Assembly (NCBI GenBank): GCA_037176905.1
Contig: JBBBWG010000093.1
Coordinates: 3,997-38,753 of the forward strand
Source of the DNA: Azolla pinnata
Taxonomy: Eukaryota; Streptophyta; Polypodiopsida; Salviniales; Salviniaceae
Length of the DNA stretch: 34,757 nt
Direction of reading: 5' to 3'
Under the pieces are notes generated by a model that ran no database searches, was not told where the DNA came from, and saw only the letters and a program-made list of their open reading frames with translations. This document shows, piece after piece, positions 1-10,200 of this stretch. Both the position numbers and the translations under genes were made by a program. Within the stretch, counting starts at the first letter, position 1. Each line of letters begins with the position of its first letter.

Positions 1-1250
1 AGAGAGAGAGAGAGAGAATGGGCATTGAGCATATGTGTATATATATATATATGTATATCTATACATGCATGCATGCATGCATGTGTGTGTAGGTAGATAG
101 ATGGCTTAAGTGACATGGTTACTCCACTCCATTGCATGGCATCATCCATCCATCCCATTCCATTGCATTGCCACTCCATGGCATCCCTTCCATCCATCTA
201 TGAAGATGAATGAATGAATGAATGAATGGGCATAAGGCTCTTTCTCTTTCACCATTTTAATAGCCCCCAATTACATCTAGTTAGATGGATGGATGGATGG
301 ATGGATGGATGGGGGGAACACATTCTCCATTCCAGACTGAGAAAAGGAGCCCAAATATAATGATGTGTGTATGTGTGTATGCATGCATGTGTGGATGTAT
401 GTATGTGGGAAGTCAGGCTCCCCCCCCCCAATCCATCCTTGTCTAAGTGTCAGATGGCTTTGTCTCTAGGGAATCGAGCATGCAGTAACAAAATTTTGAA
501 TGGCCATACAACCCACACACACACGCACACATACATGCATGCGCATGCATGCACATGCATGCACGCACGCATACATACATATGCAGGCATATCATGGATG
601 GCATACATACATGCACATGCATGCTCGCACGCATACAATACATAGGCAGGCATAGCATGGATGGCATACATACATGCACATGCATGCACGCACGCATACA
701 TACATAGGCAGGCATAGCATGGATGGCATACATGATGCGCGTGTATGTTGATGATCGTGTAGGCGAGCTCTACCTATATCTATATATGTGTATATGTATG
801 CATGTATGCATGCATGTGTGCATGCGTGTGTGCATGTGTTTTCCACCCCCCCCCGGTGATGGTGAATGATGATTGATCTGATGTAAAACTTACACACACG
901 AAAAAAAAACTAACAAGCAATCATAGCTAAAAATTCCTTCCTCTTCTTCTCCTCCTCCTCCTTCTTCTTCTTCTTCTTCTTCTTCTTCTAAGCTTTCCAT
1001 GTTCTCCTCCATGCATCTCCTCATCACCAAGTACTACTACTACTACTGCTGCTGCACTCGCTTCTTCTTCTTCTTCTTATCAGTCTGATCATTTCTAACT
1101 ACCCTGCTGATCATCATCAATCATGTCTACCATATATATACAGAGCCCTCCTCCTCCTCCTCCTCCAAGCCTTGAATTTAAAGCTCACGATCGGGTCCCC
1201 CCCCGCATCCGATCGACGCACTCCGGCTGATCATCGTGCACTGCAGCTCA
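1..1250. repeat. Simple-repeat-rich region upstream of the SPL gene
   Basis: No gene is visible. The stretch opens with an AG dinucleotide run (1-18), then TA and CATG runs near 40-85, ATGA and GGAT tetranucleotides near 205-310, and a long mixed CATG/CACA/CATA tract at about 365-840. CTT/CTC trinucleotide runs follow at about 935-990 and 1060-1078, and CTC at 1147-1166. Open frames across 250-900 are translations of the repeat (Cys/Met/His/Ala only) and are not credited. The region probably holds distal promoter sequence of the downstream SPL gene, but no specific element can be assigned with confidence. Confidence 0.7.
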
Positions 1251-1266
1251 CTAATCCATCGATCGA

Positions 1267-1280
1267 TATATATATATATA
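1267..1280 (+). promoter_or_regulatory. Possible TATA region of the SPL gene
   Basis: An alternating TA run lies about 800 bases before the SPL start codon, followed by CACACCC and a mixed CT-rich stretch. It could act as a TATA element, which would give a leader of roughly 750 bases. TA runs are common in this window, so the assignment is weak. Confidence 0.2.
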
Positions 1281-1789
1281 CACACCCTTGATTATTTTTC
1301 TTTTACATACTTGCTTCCCTCCGATCCGATCCGATCGCGGGGGCTCGATCGTTCGTTTCGTTCTTCTTAGCAGTGCTTTAGCCCAATGGGATGATTCATA
1401 CCTTCTCGTTCTCGTGGGCTGACCTCGGCGGCCGATTCGCGGTGCCATCCGATTGCTGGATCCACTGCACGTCGGCCAGCAATCGTCGCCGTCATCATCA
1501 TCAAGATCAAGATCATCAAGGTCATCAAGGTCATCAAGATCATCAAGATCATCAGCAGCAACATCATCATCCTACTACTAGTAGCTCGATTACGAGCCAA
1601 TCTACGATGGGGACATCGAGCTTGCGCGGCTAGCGCTGCAAGGTCATCGCCATCGTCATTGAGATCGGCATACATCGCGGCCAAAGTGCCACCGCCAATC
1701 TAAGAGGCTGTAGCTGCAGGGGGCAAGTTCACAGCAACAATTCCGACGATTCCGCGGCCCACTGTAATCGCCTCTATAGCTCGCAAGCT

Positions 1790-2007
1790 CACAACAACAA
1801 CAGTTACAACAACAACAGCAGCAGCAGCAGCAGCAACAACAACAACAACATCATCATCATCATCATCATCATCAACAACAGCAAACAACAACAACAGCAA
1901 CAACAACATCATCATCATCATCATCATCATCATCAACAACAACAACAACAACAGCAAACAACTACAACAACAGCAGCAGCAGCAACAACATCATCATCAT
2001 CATCATC

Positions 2008-2041
<34 letters not shown>

Positions 2042-2080
2042 GCAACAACGGCAGCAACAACGGCAGTAGCAGCAGCAGCA
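1790..2080 (+). repeat. CAA/CAG/CAT trinucleotide array before the SPL start
   Basis: Nearly 300 bases made almost only of CAA, CAG and CAT triplets, ending directly at the ATG at 2081. If transcribed it would be an A/C-rich, weakly structured 5' leader. In the SPL reading frame it is open, giving Asn, Ser, Ile, Gln, His and Thr runs, but contains no ATG. Triplet repeats of this composition rarely form stops, so openness is weak evidence for translation. Confidence 0.8.
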
Positions 2081-3312
2081 ATGCTCCACTACAACAGCAG
2101 CAGCAGCGCCGACGATATCTCGGACGCGGCATGCCGAGCCCTGGCATACGCTAGCACCGCTCTGAGCCCCCACGATCGGCGCCGCCGCCATCACGACCAT
2201 CATCATCACGATCATCACGATCATCATCACCATCATCATCACCATCATCATCGCTGGCCGGGCGTAGACGAAGCTGCCCACAATCTCGGGAATCTCACAG
2301 CGACAATGGCGCCGCCGATGCAGATACAGGGCGGCGAGGACGGCGAGGAGGAGGAGGAGGAGGAGGAGGAGGAGGCGATGATCGCAGCTGGGCACAGGGC
2401 AGCGTACGAGGATATGGACAATATGCTCGGATCATCGCCGGCGGCGCAGCTATACCCTGCACATGGAAGCAGCGGGCAGCAGCTGCTGGGCCTGAACCTC
2501 GGAGGCCGGACCTACTTCTCCAGCGCCGCCATGTCCAGCAGCAGCTTCGGCAGCTTCAGCAGCAGCAATAGCTTCAGCAGCAGCAATAGCTTCAGCAGCA
2601 ACCTCGCCCTCGGCCGCCTCCTCGCCGCCGCCGGCTCCAAGAGGTTGCGCTGCTCCAGCTCCTTCGCTTCCCAGCAGCTCCACCACGATCAAGACGACGA
2701 CGCCGCCGCCGCTGCTGCTTCACCGACCTCCAGCCCCATGCGCCAACAACTGCTCGCTACTCCCCACCACCTTGCCCAGTACCTCCTCTCCGACCCCTTC
2801 TCTGCCCCTGCTACTTACCACCATCTCCTCCGCCCACAACACCATGCTCCTCCTCCTCCTCCTCCTCCTCCTCCTCTTCCGCTCTACTCCTCCTCCCATC
2901 ACCTCCTCCTGCATCCCCCTCCTCCTCCTCCCCTTCCTCCTCCTCCCAATATCGCCCATCATCACCCTCCTCCTCCTCTTCAGCTGCCTCGGCATCAGCA
3001 GCTGCTGCTCAATCTGTCCTCGGCTCGCCTTGGCTTCGGCGCCGGCTTCCCTGCCGCCGCCGCCGCCGCCGCCTCCGCCGCCGCTCCGCCGCCCCCTTGC
3101 CAGGCCGACGGCTGCTGCGCCGACCTCGGCCTCGCCAAGCACTACCACCGCCGCCACAAGGTCTGCGAGTTCCACTCCAAGGCCTCCACCGTCCAGGTGG
3201 GCGCCCACACGCAGCGATTCTGCCAGCAATGCAGCAGGTAAAGATTTGGAGCTGCAAAACCCACCGGATTTGGGTTCTAATCTCGCCCAGATTCCCCTGC
3301 AATCTCCACTCA

Positions 3313-3368
<56 letters not shown>

Positions 3369-3647
3369 TCTGTGCGGTAGATAGATCAATTGGTGCCTAT
3401 AAATATATACAGATGGAGATCTTGGGCGATTGATTGATTCAGGTTCCATATGCTGGTGGAGTTCGACGACGGGAAGCGGAGCTGCAGGAAGAGGTTGGCG
3501 GATCACAACCGGCGGAGGCGGAAGCCGCCGCCGCCGCCGCCGCTGACAAAGACGATCGCGGCGGCCGATGACGACGACGCGGCGGCGGGAGGGAGCAGCA
3601 GCACTACAAGCAGCGGCAGCGGCGTTTGCGAGCGCGCCGATCATTGA
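2081..3647 (+). CDS. SBP-box transcription factor, SPL8/LIGULELESS1-like (2 exons)
   Basis: Exons 2081-3237 and 3443-3647 give about 453 residues. The intron splits an Arg codon (AG|G) inside the SBP domain after the CQQCS motif, the usual position in SPL genes. The SBP domain spans residues 340-413. The first zinc site is Cys340, Cys345, Cys362 and His365; the second uses the CQQC pair, the His of RFH and Cys400. The domain ends in a basic nuclear signal ([12 protein letters not shown]). [11 protein letters not shown] at 136-146 is a motif I recall from SPL8-type proteins and is the reason for that subclade call. The rest is low complexity: His-rich 36-57, Glu 89-98, Ser, Pro and Ala runs. 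The C-terminus is short, only about 40 residues beyond the domain. I see no miR156 target, as expected for SPL8-type genes. The start is the first ATG in an open frame that begins at 1634. The protein should bind GTAC-core DNA in the nucleus. Confidence is high for SBP, moderate for the subclade and start. Confidence 0.9.
3314..3367 (+). repeat. TC dinucleotide tract inside the SPL intron
   Basis: About 54 bases of nearly pure TC lie in the 205-base intron between the two SBP exons (3238-3442). It lies well upstream of the acceptor at 3442 and lengthens the pyrimidine content of the intron. It is likely length-variable between individuals. Confidence 0.9.
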
Positions 3648-3668
3648 ACGGATCGGGTTGTTGGGGAT

Positions 3669-3774
3669 CGCAATCGCAATTGCAATCGCAATCGCAACCG
3701 CAATTGCAATCGCAATCGCAACCGCAACCGCAATCGCAATCGCAACCGCAACCGCAATCGCAACCGCAACCGCG
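3669..3774 (+). repeat. GCAATC/GCAACC hexanucleotide minisatellite after the SPL stop
   Basis: About 17 copies of a six-base unit (CAATCG, CAACCG or CAATTG variants) begin some 20 bases after the SPL stop codon, so they probably lie in the 3' UTR. All frames across it stay open (Ala-Ile, Gln-Ser and similar dipeptides), which explains the long false ORFs here. A TA dinucleotide run follows at about 3846-3865. Confidence 0.9.
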
Positions 3775-5174
3775 GGGGAGGATCAGATCGCGGACTGTTG
3801 CGCTGGATTGGGGAATGGATCGAAATCGGGGGGATCGATACATACATATATATATATATATATATGTATATCGGATTCGATTGGATCGGGCTTGGAAAAA
3901 AAATTCGGATTTGTATTGGGTTTTTATGAGTTGAGCATTTGCCCCAAATATCTCGAGCATCACATGCTGTAATAGATTAGCTCCTTTAGATTCTTAAGCC
4001 ACGCATTTTCGCTGCAAAACGTCTTGTCTCTGTACCTATCTATCTATATATAGATGGACTTGAGTCAACGGACATAATACCAACAGAACAACAGTCGGGA
4101 TACAACAGTCGGGATACAGTATCAAGTCAAAACCCTAGATCCTTGGATTACCAAGCCGCGATCAGCCCAATCTTGGCAACAGCGGTAACCGAAAATATCG
4201 CCCGCGTTTACGCCGATCGTGATCGGCCAATCGATGGATGGCGTATCACGACCAGATAGGCCCAACATTTGCAGCTGCAGTTGGCGGAATCGATCTTAGC
4301 TTCGACAAATCAGTATCTAGTGCCATGGGAACCGCGGCCCAACCATCGCACGAGCTTGAATCATCGCCCCCCTTCTGCGAATCGAAGCCTCCGAGAGGCA
4401 CGCCGATTCGCGAGGCAGAAAGAGAAAAAGAAGCGGAATCGAACGGAGGCAAATTAAGTATGGGGACCGATGGAATCGACAGGGATTCGCCATGACGGAA
4501 AGGAAGATCTAGGAAAAGCGAGGAGGAAAAAAACATTAGGGTCAAAGAGAATGGCTTGACTAATCATCGGCTTGGCCTCTAGGCATGTCATGGCCTTCGC
4601 ATCTTTTTTTTTTCCAAAACAAAATTCCTTTCATTAGTTATAACTTAGTCACAAATGACCTTTTATAATATGACTCAAGTCATACATAATGATCCACCTA
4701 TTAATCAATGAGGTGATCGGTGGTGGCAATAGATTCCAATGAGGGGGTCGATATCTTCATATTGCACTTTCATTACTATAAGAATAGAATATATATGTGT
4801 TCCAATTCTTTTGAAACAGAAGCCTTTCCGTAACTATAGCATCAAAAAATCCTTTTATCAAGTCATAATGTTCAAACAAGCTCTTTCCAAATAGTTGCTA
4901 CAGTTTCTGCTGCAGGCACTACAACTCCTTGAAAAACGGTTTATATATCGAGCTTTCTAAAAATATATCACATTGTAGCAGAACTCAACAGCTCCCATTT
5001 GATAAGATCTTTTGCCCTATATACCCTTGATATATATTTTTATTCTCTAGTTCATGGCTAATTCGGCCGGAAGAAACACGGATCGAATAAGAATAATAAA
5101 AGCTCATACATAAAAGCTGTCTTGGATCTTGATGTCCAAACTGCTTGTCCCCATGAGTACAAGCTATTCATACC
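3775..5174. other. Intergenic, no gene seen
   Basis: The first part, to about 4550, is of mixed composition and holds an 85-codon ATG-started frame at 4238-4495 with no recognisable domain, not credited. From about 4560 the DNA becomes AT-rich, with T runs and decayed sequence that may be the 3' part of the LINE relic that follows. No promoter, RNA gene or intact element was identified. Confidence 0.5.
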
Positions 5175-5580
5175 CTATGGAATGTAGATTCGCCTTATAC
5201 GATCCCAAACCTGTTGTGCAACATAACAGTCCCATAAACAATGCCTCCGTGTTTCTCTATCACAATCACACATTGGGTAGACTGTTGAATATCCCATGCA
5301 TTCCTGCCATACGCCAATAGGCAGCGTATTATGGATTAATAACCATTGAAAAGTAATAATCTTTTGTGTGTGTTTTCTTGATCATTAGCTTTCCTGGAAC
5401 TTTGATAAATAATCTAATGATATGGCCTTCACATCTTCTCTTCAATAACTAACGATAAGATATTCTCCTTTCAAAGCAAAACGAACGAGGAGTTGTCTGG
5501 GTATATCTTGGGGAGAGACAATGCTGACAAGTCGATTGCTGGAATCATCTCTCATTGAATCCATCGTGCATATCATTCTA
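5175..5580 (-). mobile_element. Decayed LINE fragment (zinc-binding end of reverse transcriptase)
   Basis: On the minus strand, from about 5380 down to the stop at 5175, one frame reads as the zf-RVT domain found at the C-terminus of plant non-LTR reverse transcriptases. A WLLIHNTLPIGV segment is followed by a CDCD cysteine pair, then RHCLWDC, then AQQVWDRIRRI. This matches the family pattern of paired Cys, a His, LWxC and an A-Q-VW helix. Upstream (5381-5580) there are stops (TAA TGA), and a second frame shows weaker similarity to the preceding linker (SPQDIPRQLLVRF, KGEY). No intact ORF, poly-A tail or target-site duplication was recognised, so this is a dead remnant. Confidence 0.65.
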
Positions 5581-6065
5581 GATCCTTGTGGCCATCGTCA
5601 CGTTAAAAGCTTAGATAGGTGTTCCAACATGTCAAAATCTCATTGCATCAAGCACATATCATTCGATCCTGGTCGGAACCCCGCTTTTACTTTGCCTAAA
5701 GGAATAATATATAATAGAATCTTCTAGAAGTGTTTGAAAAACGTGATACAATTTGTTTGGTATTCTCGGTAGGTCCCGATGTGTTTTGATATTTTTATGA
5801 AATTAACCCTCTTGTTTGTACTAATACAAATTTACTAATATTGAAGCGAAACTTGAAAATATTAGAAAGAATAGAATGGATTGAGGGCGATTAACTGCAC
5901 TTACTACCCAGAGGGGAGAACCGAAGATGAATCCAAAATAAATATGGGTCCTATACCATAAAATATTACATTGGATTATACCTTGGAAGTCAACATGCAC
6001 AGATTCGATGGCATAAAGCTTGGCCTCACTGAGAGAGTCTTAAACTGTAAAAACATCCTTTTATC
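5581..6065. other. AT-rich intergenic stretch
   Basis: Mixed AT-rich DNA between the LINE relic and the repeat family. It may contain further decayed element sequence. No gene or RNA was recognised. Confidence 0.5.
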
Positions 6066-7020
6066 CTTCTTCCGAAGCAAGCCAAGACTTGAGCTCGGCT
6101 CATGGCAAAGGAGCAGGTTCAGATCGATCTCAAGTCGTTCAAGTTCCAATGCATTCTTTTTTCCTTCTTTCGAAGCAACCCAATGTCCGGACCGATCTAC
6201 AATCGTTGGTGTATTGGTCTATATATACCCTTTGCATTTTAACTATGCTTAACCAAGACTAAGTCCCTATACGTTCTTTTTGTCATATAAACAAGTTTCA
6301 AACCCACGACCATGTTTAGAAAGTCAATTAATCTAGCCAATCGATTAAACATAGATTCATGATATAAATGTCAATACATATATATTTAGTTCTAAAACTT
6401 TTTAGAAGCCTCTGCATGCATCTTCTCGTTGCATGGAGGGCCCTCTTCTTGCAGGCAAGAGTCCTAGAATTGTATAAATACAAGGGTTCACCTTGATTGC
6501 AATCAACGTGAACAACACTAGTTACAAAATCAATACCAAGCTTCGTCTATCTTCATTTTAGTTACCTCTTCTTCCCTGGCCTAGCTTTGTCTGCTCGTCT
6601 GTAATTGTCCATGACACTTTTTGCTCTTCGTCCGAAGCAAGCCAGCGCTTCAGCTCTGCTCTTTGCATGCCAACTAACGAAACCAACCAAGACTGAGTCC
6701 AAGTCCCTATACGTTCTTTGAATCTTCTTCCGAAGCAAGCCATCGCTCGAGCTCAACGCATGGCAAAGCAGGGGGAGGTTCGGATCGATCTCAAGCCGTT
6801 CGTTGGTGGTGGTCCGATAGCCCTTTGCAGTTCGACTGACGTAACTAACCAAGACCAGGTCCTGGTCCCGATGCGTTCTGTTTCTCTCCGTCTGAAGCAA
6901 GCTAGCGCTTGAGCTCAAGGAGGGGGTTCGGATCGATCTCAAGTCGTTCGTCGATGGTGGTCTAGTAATAGCTCTTTGCATTTCAACTAACTTAACTAAC
7001 CAAGACCAAGACCAAGACCA
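6066..7020 (+). repeat. Five diverged units of a local repeat family upstream of GET3
   Basis: A recurrent unit starts with CTTC-TCCGAAGCAAGCC and continues with GCTTGAGCTCA, GGTTCGGATCGATCTCAAG and CAACTAACTTAACTAACCAAGACCAAGTCC. Unit starts are at about 6066, 6164, 6626, 6724 and 6886. The 6724 to 6886 spacing is 162 bases. The 6066/6164 and 6626/6724 spacings are both 98, because those units lack an internal block of about 64 bases. The last unit ends in a five-copy GACCAA run (about 6999-7026). Confidence 0.75.
6472..6480 (+). promoter_or_regulatory. Possible TATA box about 770 bases upstream of GET3
   Basis: GTATAAATA lies in non-repeat sequence between repeat units and is the best TATA match in the 1 kb before GET3. 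If used, the transcript would carry several hundred bases of leader, including the 23-bp repeats and their short upstream ORFs. No other support. Confidence 0.25.
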
Positions 7021-7035
7021 AGACCAAGTCTAGTG

Positions 7036-7140
7036 ATGGTTAACTAACTTAACTAACCATGGTTAACTAACTTAACTAACCATGGTTAACTAACTTAACT
7101 AACCATGGTTAGTGGCCTCCCTAACCATGGTTAACCCGCC
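7036..7140 (+). repeat. 23-bp tandem repeat with start-stop mini-ORFs before GET3
   Basis: Three identical 23-base units (7038-7060, 7061-7083, 7084-7106) are followed by a diverged unit (7107-7128) and a partial one. Each unit junction forms CCATGG or GATGG followed by TTAACTAA, so each begins ATG-GTT-AAC-TAA, a three-codon ORF (ATGs at 7036, 7059, 7082). The diverged copies start longer frames at 7105 and 7127. The array ends about 110 bases before the GET3 start codon. Confidence 0.9.
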
Positions 7141-7251
7141 ATGGTCTGTTCTTTCGCTGCTTCATCAGAGCGACGGAGAGACAGAGACGGAGACGGAGAC
7201 GGAGACAGAGACGGAGAGCTCGAGAGATCGGAGAGGGAGAGCTCGAGAGAC

Positions 7252-10200
7252 ATGGAGGGCACCATCGCCAACGTGCTGGATCAGTCGCAGCTGAAGTGGA
7301 TCTTCGTGGGCGGGAAGGGCGGCGTCGGGAAGACGACGTGCAGCTCCATGCTCGCCATCCTCCTGTCGCGGGTGCGCCCCTCCGTCCTCATCATCTCCAC
7401 CGACCCCGCCCACAACCTCAGCGACGCCTTCCAGCAGAAGTTCACCAAGTCCCCGACCTTGGTGCAGGGTTTCTCCAACCTCTTTGCCATGGTGAGTCTA
7501 GGGTTTTAGGGTTTTTTTGCCATCGCTCCAGGTGTATAAACTGTCAGAATTCATCATCATTCAGTCTCATCTTACTTCGGTTTGAGCCTGTTTCTGGGGC
7601 ATGTACGCATCAATGTACCTCGGTCCCTCCCTGAATCTATCCTCCAAGGAGTTTCATGATGTGCCCTCCTCACTGTGTAGATCCACCATCTCTGCAAGGA
7701 CTCCACAGAACAGGTCGAAGCCTCTCTAGTAGGCCATATTTGTAGAAAGTGGATGTCTTGGTGTGATCTAAATCCTTCTGGGTCTATTGTTGACATAGCC
7801 CTCGTTGGATACCTTGGTTCTTTTTTCATCGGGGTAAAATGCTTAGGTGCTTCTCATTCTAGGGCATCTATTCTCGAAACCCTGAGTTAAGTAGCCTTCA
7901 GTCCTTTACTCCATCCTAACCATTCTGTAACAGAAGTGGTAGCTTAAATGTAATCCATTTTTGTACAAAAGGAGGCATCCTCAAACATATCTTATTCTTT
8001 GTCACTGATTTTGTAATGAAAGTGGCAGCTAGTCAGCTGTGCACTCACGTGCTTTATTGACAAAAAGATCCCCCGTCTCTCTAAAGGGGTAGTTGAACCT
8101 GCACAGAATCATGCGTTAACTACAACCTTGGACTTACAGCTACAATTGTCCTCTTAGTCTACTCTATTCTCAAAACATTTGATTGTTCATCATCAATTTG
8201 GTGGCAATGTCATTGTAGCGGAACTGCTTCATCATTGTGAGTACCAAGATCCCTCTTACTGTTTTGTTGTCCCGGTTACCTGTAATGCTTAAATGACTAA
8301 CGTATGACTCTTTGAGGTGCCATGTGCTGATTCCGGTTAATGAGATTCACCGTTCAAAATAATTCCTATCGCATTATTGAAGGGGTATGATAGACTTGAT
8401 CAGATGTGGGGTGGAGACTTTGCTATGTATTATCAATAACATCAACTCTTGTGGATATTCAAATTTGTGTTCATGTATGGATAGGATGATTTGAGCTCAT
8501 ATGGTTGTATGAGGCATAAATGGAATAGTGACCACAGTGCACAATACCACACCTGAATAGGAGCTTCCTAGAAGTGCCTAGTGGCATCAGCGTATTCATG
8601 ATGAAAGTTTCATATTCTTGAAATAGGTGATCTTTGCTGGCTAAGGTCATTTGAATCTAGAAATTATGCATTTTCTGGGGGGCATGAACGTTTATCACCA
8701 ATGTCCTCTCTACAAAAGCTGATTACTAGATACTCTCTCTCTCTCTATCTCGCAAAATCTGTTGTCGATTCGGGAAATTCAATATAAGATTTTGACCACA
8801 AAAGTTTTGTGAATTAATAGGATTTGGCTTTAAAACGGCATTTCAATGGCAGCACTTGGTATGGGTTTTATAATATAGTCAAACAAGAAGCATTTTACCT
8901 GATCTTTCTTTCATTAGCACTTCCATCACAGTTGGCTCGCATTTCTGCTAAGAAAAATGTCCTATTAATTAGAAACAAACTAGTTTACGAATCTATATTG
9001 AAAACAGGTGGCTCATAATAAATTAAAAAGGGGCAGCTCATAACACCTGATTTCCCAGAGAAAGCTCCACTAAGTAATTGAAGTAGGGGAGAACCACTCT
9101 GGGATGGACAAGATGTGATAATGCTGCTCAAAAATTCCCACAATGGCAATTTGATCTCCAAATGCCACCAAGGTGTACAAGTAGGGATGCTATGTTGAAT
9201 GTGTTTTTTCTCAAAACAAATTCAGCTCTGTTGTTGTATGTCATGATTTTTAGATAGGACGGCCAAAGCACAAAATCGAAGTAGAAGATTCAAGGTCTAG
9301 CGTAGTAGGTTGGAATCCTTCCTATTCTTGTCCATACCAGTGTTTCAGTATTTCTTCAGGTTGCGGACAACCTATAGGACCCTGAAGCCCCCTCAGCCAA
9401 GTAGCGCAACTGTGATCATGCCCGAGTCACCGGTCATCAAAACATTTTAATTTTCTAGCCTGTTTTCTTCATACAACCTTTTCCAAAGGACTTCGAGAGG
9501 CTGTTGGAAATCTCTTGGTTTTGTGAAAACTCTACAGAGGTGGGTGATATACCTCTTCTCCTAGTAGAATCCTATGGCCTAATTTTAGTATTTTGTCAGA
9601 AAGATTAGGTCTCTTTCCGGCTATTAGTTCAAAATGGTCCTTCGAAATATATTCTTTAGGGTTCCTTGGAGACACATACCTTGCTATACTGAACCTCATC
9701 AGGATTGGAAATCTGCATGCTGATGCTTTCCCACATGGAAGTATGTCAAGTCAAGAAACTCTAGTTCAGATGTTGCCACAGTCAGCTCTCCGTCATTGCT
9801 GTCTAGGAATCGAGTGCATATGTCCTTCATTGAAGTTCTCACACCACAAATTTCATTCTATGGTTTGTAGATGAGTAAAACGCTTTCCTGGTATCATCAG
9901 TAATGGTTCTATATCCATGAGGACTTTTTGGAAGTTAGTATAAACTTATATAAGTTCCTGATTTCTGTATATTGAAGGTATTCAGAAGTAACATATGCTT
10001 CTCTTTCTGGCACATGGAAGAAAGTTGGGTCATTTATCCTCTTGACATGTAATAACCAGCAAATTCCAGCTCTATATTCAGTGTTCATGAGCCCCAATGT
10101 AAAGGCATGTCTTGCTGAACGGGCGTTCACTAGCATGCTTGAGCATTGACCAACAGATGTTTATGATTTACATTATCTATATTGGCGTAGGAAGGTTGCT

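Noticed and set aside
1700..2395. Minus-strand ORFs with Leu, Met and Val runs
   Set aside because: They are reverse translations of the CAA/CAT/CAG array before the SPL start.
2081..3774. miR156 target site in the SPL gene
   Set aside because: I looked for the GTGCTCTCTCTCTTCTGTCA-type site in the coding region and 3' flank and found none. The TC run in the intron is not a target.
4238..4545. 85- and 99-codon ORFs on opposite strands
   Set aside because: Overlapping frames on both strands with no recognisable domain, in intergenic sequence.
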